DNA of 64,000 nt from Neotamlana sargassicola. Its GTDB lineage: Bacteria > Bacteroidota > Bacteroidia > Flavobacteriales > Flavobacteriaceae. Each line of letters begins with the position of its first letter. Position 1 is the stretch's first letter. Positions 10,355-19,810 of this stretch are shown in pieces. The stretch is taken from NCBI RefSeq assembly GCF_020523965.1, contig NZ_JAJAPX010000005.1:124001-188000 (forward strand), written 5' to 3'. The notes under the pieces were generated by a model. That model was not told the DNA's origin, did not search any database, and saw nothing but the letters and a program-made list of their open reading frames with translations. The position numbers and the translations under genes are program-made.

Positions 10355-10472
10355 GTCTAAAAAGTTTAAAATCTGTCGTTCTGAATTTATTTCAGAATCT
10401 TAAATAATTAATTTTCAAAACACATTAAAATCTGAAACTAGTTCAGATTGATAAGCATGTGACTTTTTAGAC
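10355..10472. repeat. 118-bp element with 11-bp terminal inverted repeats
   Basis: GTCTAAAAAGT at 10355-10365 is mirrored by ACTTTTTAGAC at 10462-10472. Inside are further partial palindromes (TCTGAATTTATTTCAGA and CTGAAACTAGTTCAG). The right end covers the stop codon of the neighbouring acyltransferase gene. The build is that of a small palindromic intergenic element or MITE remnant; it may also act as a two-way terminator between glmM and the convergent gene. Confidence 0.6.
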
Positions 10473-11351
10473 AGCCTCTTTTTTATTTCTGTGTTTCCAG
10501 CGTTTATGAGTCCATAAATAATATTCGGGAGCTTCATTAATTTGGTTTTCAACTAGTTTTAAGAAAATGTCGGTTATTTCGTAATCTTTAAAATCTTTAG
10601 GGGTTTCTGTAATGGTTTCAAAAGTACATTCATAAAAACCACGTTTTACTTTTTTTACTCTAAAAAAAACAACAGCCATGTCTAGTTTTTTAGCTAGCAT
10701 TTCTGCACCCGTATGCACAGGAACGTTAATACCCATAAAATCTTGCCAATGGTAAGCTTTATCTCTTCTCGGCGATTGGTCTGACACAAAACCATTAATC
10801 GATACAATATCTTGCTTTTTTTCTTCGAGTAAAGTAGGTATAATTTCTTTTGTTGTTATAAGGTAGCTGTTATATTTTGCTCGAATACGTTTTACTAGCT
10901 TATCAAAATACTTATTCGCAAGTTGCTTGTAAACGGCATTTCCACGAGATTTCACATAGGTCTGTAGTATAAAAATCCATTCCCAACTTCCGTAGTGGGC
11001 ACACATTAAAATCATACTACGGTTTTGAGCTTCTATATTTTGAACTACTTCAACATTTGTAAACTTAAATCTCTTTTTCATTTCGGCTTCAGAAACGGAT
11101 AGAGATTTTATCGATTCTACAATCATATCACACAAATGATGATAAAACACCTTGGTAATTCTTTTAATTTCTTTTTCTGTTTTTTCAGGAAACACAAGTT
11201 TTAAATTAGAAGAAACGACTTTTTTTCTATAGCCAAAAACACGAAAAAGTAAAATGTATAATCCGTCAGAAAGGGCATAAAGTAGTTTAAATGGTAAAAT
11301 AGAAGTTAGCCATAAAAACGGATAAATAAGAATATATGCTAAAAAATGCAT
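10467..11351 (-). CDS. Lipid A-type lysophospholipid acyltransferase
   Basis: This 294-residue protein belongs to the LpxL/HtrB acyltransferase family, which adds secondary acyl chains to lipid A at the inner membrane. The catalytic HX4E motif is seen as AHYGSWEW near residue 118, and an N-terminal hydrophobic segment (about 5-35) anchors it. The conserved SDQSPRRDKAYHW stretch matches the family. Its stop codon lies within the right inverted repeat of the small element at 10355-10472, so the last residues may have been changed by that element. Which acyl group it transfers is not evident. Confidence 0.88.
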   Translation of the reverse strand: MHFLAYILIYPFLWLTSILPFKLLYALSDGLYILLFRVFGYRKKVVSSNLKLVFPEKTEKEIKRITKVFYHHLCDMIVESIKSLSVSEAEMKKRFKFTNVEVVQNIEAQNRSMILMCAHYGSWEWIFILQTYVKSRGNAVYKQLANKYFDKLVKRIRAKYNSYLITTKEIIPTLLEEKKQDIVSINGFVSDQSPRRDKAYHWQDFMGINVPVHTGAEMLAKKLDMAVVFFRVKKVKRGFYECTFETITETPKDFKDYEITDIFLKLVENQINEAPEYYLWTHKRWKHRNKKEAV

Positions 11352-11375
11352 GAATTAGTTTTAGATTTGTGAATG

Positions 11376-11383
11376 CAAAAGTA
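11376..11383 (-). promoter_or_regulatory. -7 promoter box (TACTTTTG) for the acyltransferase
   Basis: The minus strand reads TACTTTTGC about 25 bases upstream of the ATG at 11351, an exact match to TAnnTTTG. Confidence 0.45.
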
Positions 11384-11451
11384 CAGCAATTTTTTTATTT
11401 GATTTGTGCTTGTTATTTACCAAAATTTAAATAGTTAAACCACAAAAATGT

Positions 11452-12102
11452 ATGGGTGATATAGATTTAATTACGGCCATTTTAATAGGTGCAAATGCGT
11501 TAATTTCATATAAAGGTTTTAACGATTACAGCTTTTTTGATACTTATAAACTTCAAGTTGGGCCAATTAATCGTGGAGAGAAACTACGTTTAGTTAGTTC
11601 TGGGTTTTTACATGCTAATGTGCAACATTTGTTGTTTAATATGTTGTCGCTTTACTTTTTTGCCGATGTTGTTTTGGGGTATTTAGGTAATGTGAAATTT
11701 TTAATCGTGTATTTCGGGAGTTTATTACTTGGAAGTTTGTTGTCGGTTTATTTTCATAAAAACGAATATAATTATAGTGCCGTTGGAGCCAGTGGTGCGG
11801 TTTCTGGTATTATTTATTCTGCAATTTTATTGCAACCAGGAATGAGCTTGAACTTGTTTTTTGTGCCCATACCTATTCCTGCTTATATTTTTGGTGTAGG
11901 TTATTTGCTTTATTCCATTTACGGCATGAAAAAACAATTAGGAAACATTGGTCACGATGCGCATTTTGGAGGCGCAGTTGGTGGTTATTTAATTACTTTA
12001 ATTTTATCGCCATGGCTTTTTAGTACTAATTGGCTAATGGTTGTTCTACTTGCAATTCCGATTATAATTTTATTTGTATTGAAGAAAACGGGGAAGATGT
12101 AA
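11452..12102 (+). CDS. Rhomboid-family intramembrane serine protease
   Basis: The 216-residue membrane protein has about six hydrophobic segments. It carries the rhomboid catalytic Ser in GASGAVSGI and the catalytic His in HFGGAVGGYL, with the family HANVQHLLFNM stretch in the second membrane segment. Rhomboids cleave single-pass membrane substrates within the bilayer. It stands alone between a divergent acyltransferase and lon. Confidence 0.9.
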   Translation: MGDIDLITAILIGANALISYKGFNDYSFFDTYKLQVGPINRGEKLRLVSSGFLHANVQHLLFNMLSLYFFADVVLGYLGNVKFLIVYFGSLLLGSLLSVYFHKNEYNYSAVGASGAVSGIIYSAILLQPGMSLNLFFVPIPIPAYIFGVGYLLYSIYGMKKQLGNIGHDAHFGGAVGGYLITLILSPWLFSTNWLMVVLLAIPIIILFVLKKTGKM

Positions 12103-12164
12103 TCGATATAAGTTTTATGCGTTATTCTTGAAAATGGCATAGCAATTGATTTTATAATTGTGTA

Positions 12165-12202
12165 ACTGAATGTGTAGTGCTTTCAACTACTTGTAATTCA
12201 GT
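12165..12202. other. Imperfect palindrome downstream of the rhomboid gene
   Basis: ACTGAAT at 12165-12171 and TAGT at 12175-12178 pair with ACTA at 12186-12189 and ATTCAGT at 12196-12202. No T-run follows, so a classical terminator is not supported. It could be an operator for lon, which starts 75 bases further on, or a terminator of another kind. Confidence 0.3.
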
Positions 12203-12276
12203 GTGTTTAATTGTTTGATAAGAAAAAAAAATAAGTTCAGTTTAGTTTTAATGACAGATTGACCTATTATGTGTAT

Positions 12277-14727
12277 ATGAAAAAATCTAAATTTACAACC
12301 CTTGACAGTTTGTCACTTCAGGAATTCGATGAAAATTCAGAATTAATTCCTTTAATGACGCCCGAAGATGAAGAAGCTATAAACAACGAGGAATTACCTG
12401 AAACTTTACCAATTTTATCGTTAAGAAATACGGTATTATTTCCAGGAGTGGTAATTCCAATTACTGCAGGACGCGATAAATCTATAAAATTAATAAACGA
12501 TGCCAATAAAGGCGGAAAAGTTATTGGTGTTGTAGCTCAAAAGGATGAATCTGTTGAAAACCCATCAGCAAAAGAAATTCACGAAACTGGTACTGTTGCC
12601 AGAATACTACGTGTTTTAAAAATGCCAGATGGTAATGTTACAGTAATTATTCAAGGTAAAAAACGATTTAAAGTAGCCGAGGTTTTAACCGAAGAACCAT
12701 ACATGAATGCTACCATTCGTGATTTACCTGAAGCTAAACCAGCTGTAAAGAACAAGGAATTTACGGCAATAATAGATTCTATTAAAGACTTAGCTTTAGA
12801 AATTATAAAAGAAAGTCCTAACATTCCTAGTGAGGCTTCATTCGCCATAAAAAATATTGAAAGTAATTCGTTTTTGGTAAACTTTGTATCATCTAACATG
12901 AATTTAACTGTAGATGAAAAACAAAATTTGTTAGAAATGAATGATTTAAAGTTACGTGCTTTAGCGACTTTAAAATACATGAATGTTGAGTTTCAAAAAT
13001 TAGAATTGAAAAATGACATTCAATCTAAGGTTCAGATGGATATGAACCAGCAACAGCGCGAATATTTCTTGCATCAGCAAATGAAAACCATTCAAGAAGA
13101 ATTGGGAGGTGTTAGCCACGATCAAGAAATTGATGAGATGAAAGCCAAGGCAAAAGATAAGCAATGGGACGAAAAAGTAGGGAAGCATTTTGATAAAGAA
13201 ATTGCTAAGCTACAACGTATGAACCCTCAAGTAGCCGAATATTCCATCCAAAGAAATTACTTAGAGCTGTTTTTAGATTTACCTTGGAATGAGTTTAGTA
13301 AAGATAAATTCGACTTAAAACGCGCTATGAAAATTCTAGATCGCGATCATTTTGGTTTAGAAGATGTAAAGCGAAGAATAATTGAATATTTAGCGGTTTT
13401 AAAACTGCGAAACGATATGAAATCACCAATATTGTGTCTTTATGGTCCTCCAGGAGTTGGTAAAACTTCTTTAGGAAAATCTATAGCAGAAGCTTTAGGG
13501 CGTGAATATGTGCGTATTTCACTTGGTGGTTTACGCGATGAAGCCGAAATTCGCGGACACAGAAAAACCTATATTGGTGCCATGCCAGGGCGTATTATTC
13601 AAAGTTTAAAAAAGGCAGGAACATCAAACCCAGTTTTTGTGTTAGATGAGATAGATAAATTATCAAATTCACATCAAGGCGATCCATCTTCTGCCATGTT
13701 AGAAGTTTTAGATCCTGAACAAAATAGTGAGTTTTACGATAATTTTTTAGAAATGGGTTACGACCTTTCTAAAGTTATGTTTATCGCAACTTCAAACAGT
13801 TTATCAACTATTCAACCGGCGTTGTTAGACCGTATGGAAATTATAAATGTAACCGGTTATACTATTGAAGAAAAGGTAGAAATAGCCAAGCGTCATTTAT
13901 TACCAAAACAATTAAAAGAGCATGGTTTAACCACTAAAGATTTAAAAATAGGTAAAGCCCAACTAGAAAAAATAGTTGAAGGATATACGCGAGAATCTGG
14001 TGTTCGTGGTCTGGATAAACAAATAGCAAAAATGGTGCGTTTCGCGGCTAAAAATATTGCAATGGAAGAAGATTATAACGTAAAAGTTACAAACGAAGAC
14101 GTTATTGAAGTTTTAGGTGGCCCAAAATTAGAGCGCGATAAATATGAAAATAATAATGTAGCTGGTGTTGTAACAGGTTTAGCATGGACACGAGTTGGTG
14201 GCGATATTTTATTTATTGAGTCTATTCTATCAAAAGGAAAAGGCGCATTAACTATTACCGGGAATTTAGGTAAGGTAATGAAAGAGTCGTCTACCATTGC
14301 TATGGAATACATTAAAGCAAATGCCGAAGAGTTTGGTATAGATCCAGAAGTTTTTGGGAAATATAATGTGCATATTCACGTACCTGAAGGAGCAACACCA
14401 AAAGATGGCCCAAGTGCCGGTGTTACCATGTTAACATCTTTAGTATCTTTGTATACGCAACGTAAGGTTAAAAAAAGTATAGCTATGACTGGTGAAATTA
14501 CGCTTCGCGGAAAAGTTTTACCAGTAGGAGGAATAAAAGAAAAAATTCTAGCTGCTAAACGCGCCAGAATAAAAGAAATTTTACTTTGTGAAGACAACCG
14601 CAGAGATATTGAAGAAATTAAACCAGAGTATTTAAAAGGCTTAACCTTTCATTACGTTACAGATATGAGCGATGTTATTAAATTAGCATTGACAAATCAA
14701 AAGGTGCAAAATGCGAAAAAATTGTAA
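12277..14727 (+). CDS. lon: ATP-dependent protease Lon
   Basis: The 816-residue cytoplasmic protease degrades misfolded and regulatory proteins. An N-terminal substrate domain (about 40-240) is followed by an AAA+ module with Walker [14 protein letters not shown] and Walker [10 protein letters not shown]. The protease domain carries the catalytic dyad Ser713 ([10 protein letters not shown]) and Lys756 (second Lys of GIKEKIL). The frame is open to a TTG at 12259, but [19 protein letters not shown] at 12277 is the expected N-terminus. The final 17 bases overlap the next gene, so the two are probably translated from one mRNA. Confidence 0.96.
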   Translation: MKKSKFTTLDSLSLQEFDENSELIPLMTPEDEEAINNEELPETLPILSLRNTVLFPGVVIPITAGRDKSIKLINDANKGGKVIGVVAQKDESVENPSAKEIHETGTVARILRVLKMPDGNVTVIIQGKKRFKVAEVLTEEPYMNATIRDLPEAKPAVKNKEFTAIIDSIKDLALEIIKESPNIPSEASFAIKNIESNSFLVNFVSSNMNLTVDEKQNLLEMNDLKLRALATLKYMNVEFQKLELKNDIQSKVQMDMNQQQREYFLHQQMKTIQEELGGVSHDQEIDEMKAKAKDKQWDEKVGKHFDKEIAKLQRMNPQVAEYSIQRNYLELFLDLPWNEFSKDKFDLKRAMKILDRDHFGLEDVKRRIIEYLAVLKLRNDMKSPILCLYGPPGVGKTSLGKSIAEALGREYVRISLGGLRDEAEIRGHRKTYIGAMPGRIIQSLKKAGTSNPVFVLDEIDKLSNSHQGDPSSAMLEVLDPEQNSEFYDNFLEMGYDLSKVMFIATSNSLSTIQPALLDRMEIINVTGYTIEEKVEIAKRHLLPKQLKEHGLTTKDLKIGKAQLEKIVEGYTRESGVRGLDKQIAKMVRFAAKNIAMEEDYNVKVTNEDVIEVLGGPKLERDKYENNNVAGVVTGLAWTRVGGDILFIESILSKGKGALTITGNLGKVMKESSTIAMEYIKANAEEFGIDPEVFGKYNVHIHVPEGATPKDGPSAGVTMLTSLVSLYTQRKVKKSIAMTGEITLRGKVLPVGGIKEKILAAKRARIKEILLCEDNRRDIEEIKPEYLKGLTFHYVTDMSDVIKLALTNQKVQNAKKL

Positions 14728-15265
14728 GTTTAATGTTTTTATAGTTTTTGTTCTTGTTTGTGTTTGTTTACAAGCACAAACAAGAACATCCTATAAAGAT
14801 GTTCTTTTAAACGGAAAACCAGCGCGACTTAATTTAGCAACAGGTGAGTTTACTTTAGTAGGTTCAAAAGGTCAAGATTCTATTGTTGATGCGAAATTAA
14901 AAAACAAAGATTTTTCTTTAGAAAGCTTGAATTATCATGTTGTAGCGTCTGGTGAGAAGTTGTTAGATATTGCAAACCAATACGGATTAAGCTTGCAAGA
15001 AATAAAAGTTGCAAACCAATTAAAAACAACATTGGTACAACCGGGGCAAAAACTACGAGTTCGTAATTTTGAGCAACAAAACCAAGTTGAAACCCCCAAG
15101 TTATCACCTGAAAAAAATATTAAAAGTGATGTTTGGGTTGTTAAACCAGGAGAAACATTATATCGTATTTCGGTTAACTCTGGTGTTAGTGTAAAAGAGC
15201 TAAAACGCTTAAATAATTTAAAGGACAATAATATTCTTGTTGGTCAAAAGTTAAAGTTAAATTAG
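14711..15265 (+). CDS. Secreted protein with two LysM domains
   Basis: The 184-residue protein has a signal peptide ending at CLQAQ (about residue 24). Two LysM peptidoglycan-binding modules follow, one at about 75-118 ([18 protein letters not shown]) and one at about 138-183 ([15 protein letters not shown]). It overlaps the end of lon by 17 bases. No catalytic domain is present, so it is probably a cell-wall-binding accessory protein. Confidence 0.85.
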   Translation: MRKNCKFNVFIVFVLVCVCLQAQTRTSYKDVLLNGKPARLNLATGEFTLVGSKGQDSIVDAKLKNKDFSLESLNYHVVASGEKLLDIANQYGLSLQEIKVANQLKTTLVQPGQKLRVRNFEQQNQVETPKLSPEKNIKSDVWVVKPGETLYRISVNSGVSVKELKRLNNLKDNNILVGQKLKLN

Positions 15266-15340
15266 TTTTAGTAGTCTTCAAAAAAATAAAAAAAGCATAA
15301 CAACGTTTTAGTATAGTTTTAGTTACTTTGCGACTTCAGT

Positions 15341-16360
15341 ATGCTTAAAAAAGTAGTTCTACATTGTTTGTTAGTTGTTTGTGCGGCGTCTTATTCTCAA
15401 ATAGGAGGCGAGCATACCTATCAATTTTTAAATTTAATTTCTGCACCGCGTCAGGCGGCTTTAGGAGGCAAGGTGTTAACAAATGTAGATTACGATGTTA
15501 CCCAAGCGCTTTATAATCCGGCAACTATTAATGCCGATATGGATAATCAATTGTCTTTAAATTACGTGAGTTATTTAGGCGATATTGGTTATGGTACTGC
15601 CGCTTATGCTTACACAGTAGATAGGCGAACACAAACATTTCATGCTGGTGTAACTTATATTAATTATGGTACATTTGATGGTTACGACGAAGATGGTAAC
15701 TCTACAGGAACCTTTTCGGGAGGCGAAACAGCATTGTCTTTAGGTTATGCTACCCAAATTGGTTATTCCGATTTTTATTTTGGCGGTAATTTAAAATTAA
15801 TTACCTCTAAACTCGAAGAATATACCTCTTTTGGAGCAGCAGTAGATTTAGGCGTAATTTACATCGATCATACTTTAGATTTTAATGCGGCACTTGTGGT
15901 TAGAAATTTAGGTACGCAAATTACTACTTATGCAGGTTTGCAAGAATCTTTGCCGTTTGAGGTGGCCTTAGGGTTATCTCAAAAACTAGAAAATGTGCCT
16001 ATTCGTTGGCATGTTACTTTCGAGAATTTGCAACAATGGCCTATTGCTTTTTCCAATCCTTCCAGAACATCAAGCGATTTAAACGGGAATGAAACCGAAG
16101 AAAAAGTTGGGTTTTTAGCCGAGGTTATTCGCCATACTATTGTAGGTGCCGAAATTTTTCCAGAAGGTGGATTTAATATTCGTTTGGGATATAATTTTAG
16201 GAGAGGCGAAGAGCTTCGTGTTGTGGAACAACGTAACTTTTCGGGTATTGCAGTAGGTTTTGGTTTGAAAATGAATAGAATGCGTTTTAACTATACACAC
16301 GCTAAATATACCGGAGCGGCGAACGCTAACTTTTTTGGTCTTCAAATAGATTTACAATAA
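15341..16360 (+). CDS. porQ: Type IX secretion system protein PorQ
   Basis: The 339-residue outer membrane beta-barrel protein has a signal peptide (cleavage after SYSQ region) and begins IGGEHTYQFLNLISAPRQAA, the characteristic PorQ start. Tandem short beta strands and the FGAAVDLGVIYI segment fit the PorQ/PorV-like barrel. In other Bacteroidota PorQ belongs to the attachment complex that links type IX cargo to the cell surface. It is followed 37 bases later by cmk. The sorting-domain protein at the far end of the window would be a substrate of this secretion pathway. Confidence 0.88.
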   Translation: MLKKVVLHCLLVVCAASYSQIGGEHTYQFLNLISAPRQAALGGKVLTNVDYDVTQALYNPATINADMDNQLSLNYVSYLGDIGYGTAAYAYTVDRRTQTFHAGVTYINYGTFDGYDEDGNSTGTFSGGETALSLGYATQIGYSDFYFGGNLKLITSKLEEYTSFGAAVDLGVIYIDHTLDFNAALVVRNLGTQITTYAGLQESLPFEVALGLSQKLENVPIRWHVTFENLQQWPIAFSNPSRTSSDLNGNETEEKVGFLAEVIRHTIVGAEIFPEGGFNIRLGYNFRRGEELRVVEQRNFSGIAVGFGLKMNRMRFNYTHAKYTGAANANFFGLQIDLQ

Positions 16361-16372
16361 AATATCTTATTG

Positions 16373-16380
16373 TATTTTTG
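16373..16380 (+). promoter_or_regulatory. -7 promoter box (TATTTTTG) for cmk
   Basis: TATTTTTG lies 17 bases before the cmk ATG and matches TAnnTTTG, so cmk may have its own promoter in addition to read-through from porQ. Confidence 0.4.
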
Positions 16381-16397
16381 CCTTACTATTATTCAAT

Positions 16398-17087
16398 ATG
16401 AAAAAAATAACAATAGCAATAGACGGGTTTTCATCTACCGGAAAAAGTACAGTTGCAAAACAACTAGCAAAACATTTAGGGTATGTGTATGTAGATACAG
16501 GCGCTATGTACCGTGCGGTAACTTATTATGCAATGCAAAACGGTTTAATAAATAAAGAAATATTTAACACCGAAGCTTTAATTAGCAATTTACCTAAAAT
16601 TACAATTAGCTTTAAGTTTAATGAAGATAAAGGTTTTGCAGAAGTATATTTAAACAATGAAAATGTTGAAAAACAAATAAGAACACTAGAAGTTTCAAGT
16701 TTTGTTAGCCAAGTAGCAGCGGTGTCTCAAGTTCGAAAAAAGTTAGTAGAACAGCAACAAAACATGGGAAAAGACAAAGGTGTTGTTATGGATGGTCGCG
16801 ATATTGGAACCGTTGTATTTCCAGATGCAGAGTTAAAGTTATTTATGACAGCCTCGGCAGAAACCAGAGCGCAAAGACGATACGACGAACTTATTGAACG
16901 CGGAGATAAAATTGAATATGAAGCAGTTTTAAAAAATGTACAAGAGCGCGATTATATCGATTCTAACAGAAAAGATTCTCCATTAGTAAAAGCCGATGAA
17001 GCTATAGAGTTCGATAACTCAAACATGACATTAAAAGAGCAGTTTGAAGAAATTTTAAAGTTAGTAAATCAAAAAATTTCAAATTAA
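16398..17087 (+). CDS. cmk: Cytidylate kinase
   Basis: The 229-residue enzyme phosphorylates CMP and dCMP with ATP in pyrimidine nucleotide recycling. It shows the P-loop GFSSTGKSTVAKQLA (residues 9-23), the CMP-binding DTGAMYRAVTYYA stretch and MDGRDIGTVVFPDA. Length is normal for the short Cmk class. A strong hairpin terminator lies 18 bases after the stop. Confidence 0.95.
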   Translation: MKKITIAIDGFSSTGKSTVAKQLAKHLGYVYVDTGAMYRAVTYYAMQNGLINKEIFNTEALISNLPKITISFKFNEDKGFAEVYLNNENVEKQIRTLEVSSFVSQVAAVSQVRKKLVEQQQNMGKDKGVVMDGRDIGTVVFPDAELKLFMTASAETRAQRRYDELIERGDKIEYEAVLKNVQERDYIDSNRKDSPLVKADEAIEFDNSNMTLKEQFEEILKLVNQKISN

Positions 17088-17104
17088 AAGCGTTAATAAA
17101 CATA

Positions 17105-17135
17105 AAAAAAGCGAACCAATTAGGTTCGCTTTTTT
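17105..17135. terminator. Bidirectional terminator between cmk and the convergent LysM gene
   Basis: AAAAAAGCGAACC and GGTTCGCTTTTTT form a stem with loop AATTA, flanked by an A-run on one side and a T-run on the other. It therefore suits both convergent genes. Confidence 0.85.
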
Positions 17136-17152
17136 AGTAATATAAAACTTTA

Positions 17153-17533
17153 TTATAAGTTAGGAATAACCAATTCTTGGTCTGGGTGAATAACATCCGG
17201 ATTACTTAAAATAGATGTGTTAGCTTCAAAAATAGCTTTGTATTTCATAGCGTCTCCATAATATTGCTTAGCAATTTTACCTAAAGTTTCACCACTTTTT
17301 ACAGTATGTCTGTGGTAAACGCTTTCGTCTTCAACAGTAATGTTTGCCATGATATCAGATGGCTCTTGCCCGCCAATTTCTTTAATTTTATCCCAAAGTA
17401 AGTTTTTTTCGTATTGCGTATTAGCGGTTCCTTTAATTTTTAAAACATCACCTTCAACAGATACGTCTCCGTTTTTAATGCTTAATTCTTCCCCTAAATC
17501 TAATACTGCTTGATATTTTTGTTTTACTGCCAT
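17153..17533 (-). CDS. BON-LysM protein of the Kbp/YgaU type
   Basis: This 126-residue protein lacks a signal peptide. A BON-like domain occupies about residues 10-68 (VEGDVLKIKGTANTQYEK) and a LysM domain residues 74-125 (HTVKSGETLGKIAKQYYGD). The order and size match E. coli Kbp (YgaU), a cytoplasmic potassium-binding protein. Whether this homologue binds potassium is inference. It converges on cmk across a shared terminator. Confidence 0.85.
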   Translation of the reverse strand: MAVKQKYQAVLDLGEELSIKNGDVSVEGDVLKIKGTANTQYEKNLLWDKIKEIGGQEPSDIMANITVEDESVYHRHTVKSGETLGKIAKQYYGDAMKYKAIFEANTSILSNPDVIHPDQELVIPNL

Positions 17534-17694
17534 TTTGTAAGATTTTTAATTAATTTAAGTTTAAATATAATGAATTTTTAAAAAGAATAACTTAAATAAA
17601 AATTAAGTTTCTCTTCAATATTAAGATACAAAAAACTAGAAAAAGTCACATTTAATTTAACGTCTCATAATTAGGTAATTAAGTTTAATGTTTG

Positions 17695-17702
17695 TATTTT
17701 TG
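17695..17702 (+). promoter_or_regulatory. -7 promoter box (TATTTTTG) for rpsA
   Basis: TATTTTTG followed by C is an exact TAnnTTTG match 160 bases before the rpsA start codon, so the mRNA should carry a leader of about 150 bases. Confidence 0.5.
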
Positions 17703-17706
17703 CACT

Positions 17707-17850
17707 CCTTTTAGCGAATCAACGGAAAAGATAAAAGGAAATTAGATATAAAATAAGTAATAACACTTCTGTTTGTCAGTCGCTTAAATCTTCCGTAGCA
17801 TGCAGAATACAAAATGTAAGTTATACTTTAAAAATTAAAGCAAACTTGCA
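17707..17850 (+). ncRNA. Structured 5' leader of rpsA, candidate autoregulatory element
   Basis: Between the -7 box and the start codon the leader can fold into several stems. TCCTTTTA (17707-17714) pairs with TAAAAGGA near 17741. TTCTG near 17767 pairs with CAGAA near 17803. TGTAAGTT (17815-17822) pairs with AACTTGCA (17843-17850), with inner CTTTA/TAAAG. The last hairpin ends 12 bases before the ATG. S1 proteins of other bacteria repress their own translation through leader hairpins, so a similar role is plausible here. Confidence 0.4.
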
Positions 17851-17862
17851 AAAATTAATTAA

Positions 17863-19695
17863 ATGGCTGAAAAAGCACAAGAAGCTCAAGTAGAATCTAC
17901 TGAAGCAAAAAAAGAAGAAACTCCAGTTGTATCTGAAGCTCAAGCAAACCCTGAAAAATTCTTAAAAGAATTTAACTGGCACAATTACCAAGAAGGTATT
18001 GATGAGGTTGATGATCAACAATTAAAAGAATTCGAAAAGTTAGTTGCTGAAAACTTTGTAGACACTTTAGATGATGAAGTTGTTGAAGGTACAGTAATTC
18101 ACATTACAGATCGCGATGCAATTATTGACATTAACGCAAAATCTGAAGGTGTAATTTCTTTAAACGAATTTCGTTACAACCCTAACTTAGCTGTTGGTGA
18201 TAAAGTAGAAGTATTAATTGATGTACGTGAAGATGCTACAGGACAATTAGTATTATCTCACCGTAAGGCTCGTGTAATTAAAGCTTGGGATAGAGTTAAT
18301 AAAGCACACGAAACAGGTGAAATCGTTAATGGTTTTGTTAAATGTAGAACTAAAGGTGGTATGATTGTAGATGTATTCGGTATCGAAGCATTCTTACCAG
18401 GTTCTCAAATTGATGTTAAACCAATTAGAGACTACGACCAATACGTAAATAAAACAATGGAATTCAAGGTTGTTAAAATTAACCACGAATTTAAAAACGT
18501 TGTTGTTTCTCATAAAGCACTTATTGAGGCTGATATTGAAGAGCAAAAGAAAGAAATTATTGGTCAGTTAGAAAAAGGTCAAGTATTAGAAGGTGTTGTT
18601 AAAAACATTACTTCTTACGGTGTATTTATCGACCTTGGTGGTGTAGATGGTTTAGTACATATTACAGATCTTTCTTGGTCTCGTATTAACCACCCTAACG
18701 AAATCGTAGAATTAGATCAAAAACTTAACGTTGTAATCCTTGATTTTGATGAAGATAAATCAAGAATCCAATTAGGTTTAAAACAATTAAGCAAACACCC
18801 TTGGGAAGCTTTAGCTGATACTGTTGCTGTTGGCGATAAAGTAAAAGGTAAAGTTGTTGTAATTGCAGATTACGGTGCATTTATTGAAGTTGCAGATGGT
18901 GTTGAAGGATTAATTCACGTTTCTGAAATGTCTTGGTCTACACACTTACGTTCTGCTCAAGATTTCGTAGCTGTTGGTGACGAAGTTGAAGCAGTTATCT
19001 TAACATTAGATAGAGAAGAGCGTAAAATGTCTTTAGGTATTAAGCAATTACACCCAGACCCATGGACAGATATTACAACTAAATACCCATTAGGTTCTAA
19101 GCATACAGGTGTTGTACGTAACTTTACAAACTTTGGTGTTTTTGTTGAATTAGAAGAAGGTATTGATGGTTTAATTTATATCTCTGATTTATCTTGGACT
19201 AAGAAAATTAAGCACCCATCAGAATTCTGTTCTGTAGGTGATAAATTAGATGTTGTAGTTCTTGAGTTAGATGTTGAAGGACGTAAATTAAGTTTAGGTC
19301 ACAAACAAACAACTGAAAACCCTTGGGATAAGTACGAAACTGAATTCGCTTTAGAATCTGTTCACACAGCTGAAATTTCTGAATTAGTAGACAAAGGAGC
19401 AACTGTTGAGTTTAACGAAGATATCGTTGCATTTATTCCTTCTCGTCACTTAGAGAAAGAAGATGGAAGCAAACTTAAAAAAGGTGAAAGCGCAGAGTTT
19501 AAAATCATTGAATTTAACAAAGAATTTAAACGTGTTGTAGCATCTCATACAGCTGTATTTAAAGCTGAAGAAGCTAAAATTGTAAAGCAAGCGGTAAGAA
19601 AAGCCGAAGCTGCAGCTGCAGAAGCTAAACCAACTTTAGGTGATGCAAACGATGCTTTACAAGCATTAAAAGATAAAATGGACGGTAAAGCTTAA
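17863..19695 (+). CDS. rpsA: 30S ribosomal protein S1
   Basis: The 610-residue protein contains six S1 RNA-binding repeats, recognisable at VEGTVIHITDRDAIIDI, VNGFVKCRTKGGMIVDV, LEGVVKNITSYGVFIDLG, VKGKVVVIADYGAFIEV, HTGVVRNFTNFGVFVEL and HTAEISELVDKGATVEF. An acidic N-terminal extension and a Lys/Ala-rich tail flank them. S1 brings mRNA to the 30S subunit. Codon use is more regular than in neighbouring genes, as expected for high expression. A long structured leader precedes it and a strong terminator follows. Confidence 0.96.
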   Translation: MAEKAQEAQVESTEAKKEETPVVSEAQANPEKFLKEFNWHNYQEGIDEVDDQQLKEFEKLVAENFVDTLDDEVVEGTVIHITDRDAIIDINAKSEGVISLNEFRYNPNLAVGDKVEVLIDVREDATGQLVLSHRKARVIKAWDRVNKAHETGEIVNGFVKCRTKGGMIVDVFGIEAFLPGSQIDVKPIRDYDQYVNKTMEFKVVKINHEFKNVVVSHKALIEADIEEQKKEIIGQLEKGQVLEGVVKNITSYGVFIDLGGVDGLVHITDLSWSRINHPNEIVELDQKLNVVILDFDEDKSRIQLGLKQLSKHPWEALADTVAVGDKVKGKVVVIADYGAFIEVADGVEGLIHVSEMSWSTHLRSAQDFVAVGDEVEAVILTLDREERKMSLGIKQLHPDPWTDITTKYPLGSKHTGVVRNFTNFGVFVELEEGIDGLIYISDLSWTKKIKHPSEFCSVGDKLDVVVLELDVEGRKLSLGHKQTTENPWDKYETEFALESVHTAEISELVDKGATVEFNEDIVAFIPSRHLEKEDGSKLKKGESAEFKIIEFNKEFKRVVASHTAVFKAEEAKIVKQAVRKAEAAAAEAKPTLGDANDALQALKDKMDGKA

Positions 19696-19717
19696 TTTAC
19701 CAAATTTTATAAAATAA

Positions 19718-19746
19718 AGAAGCCTCGCAATTTGCGAGGCTTTTTT
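19718..19746 (+). terminator. Rho-independent terminator of rpsA
   Basis: AGCCTCGCAA and TTGCGAGGCT form an almost gap-free stem followed by six T residues, 25 bases after the rpsA stop. Confidence 0.9.
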
Positions 19747-19776
19747 ATATAAAACCGAAACCAGTAAAAATAATTC

Positions 19777-19784
19777 TATCTTTG
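19777..19784 (+). promoter_or_regulatory. -7 promoter box (TATCTTTG)
   Basis: TATCTTTG matches TAnnTTTG and lies 27 bases before the ATG of the exported protein at 19811. Confidence 0.5.
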
Positions 19785-19810
19785 AAACGAATTATATTTA
19801 CAAATTTAAA

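Noticed and set aside
13000-13188. Minus-strand open frame inside lon
   Set aside because: Shadow of the lon coding frame without any family features; several similar shadows lie within uvrA, acs and the aldehyde dehydrogenase gene.
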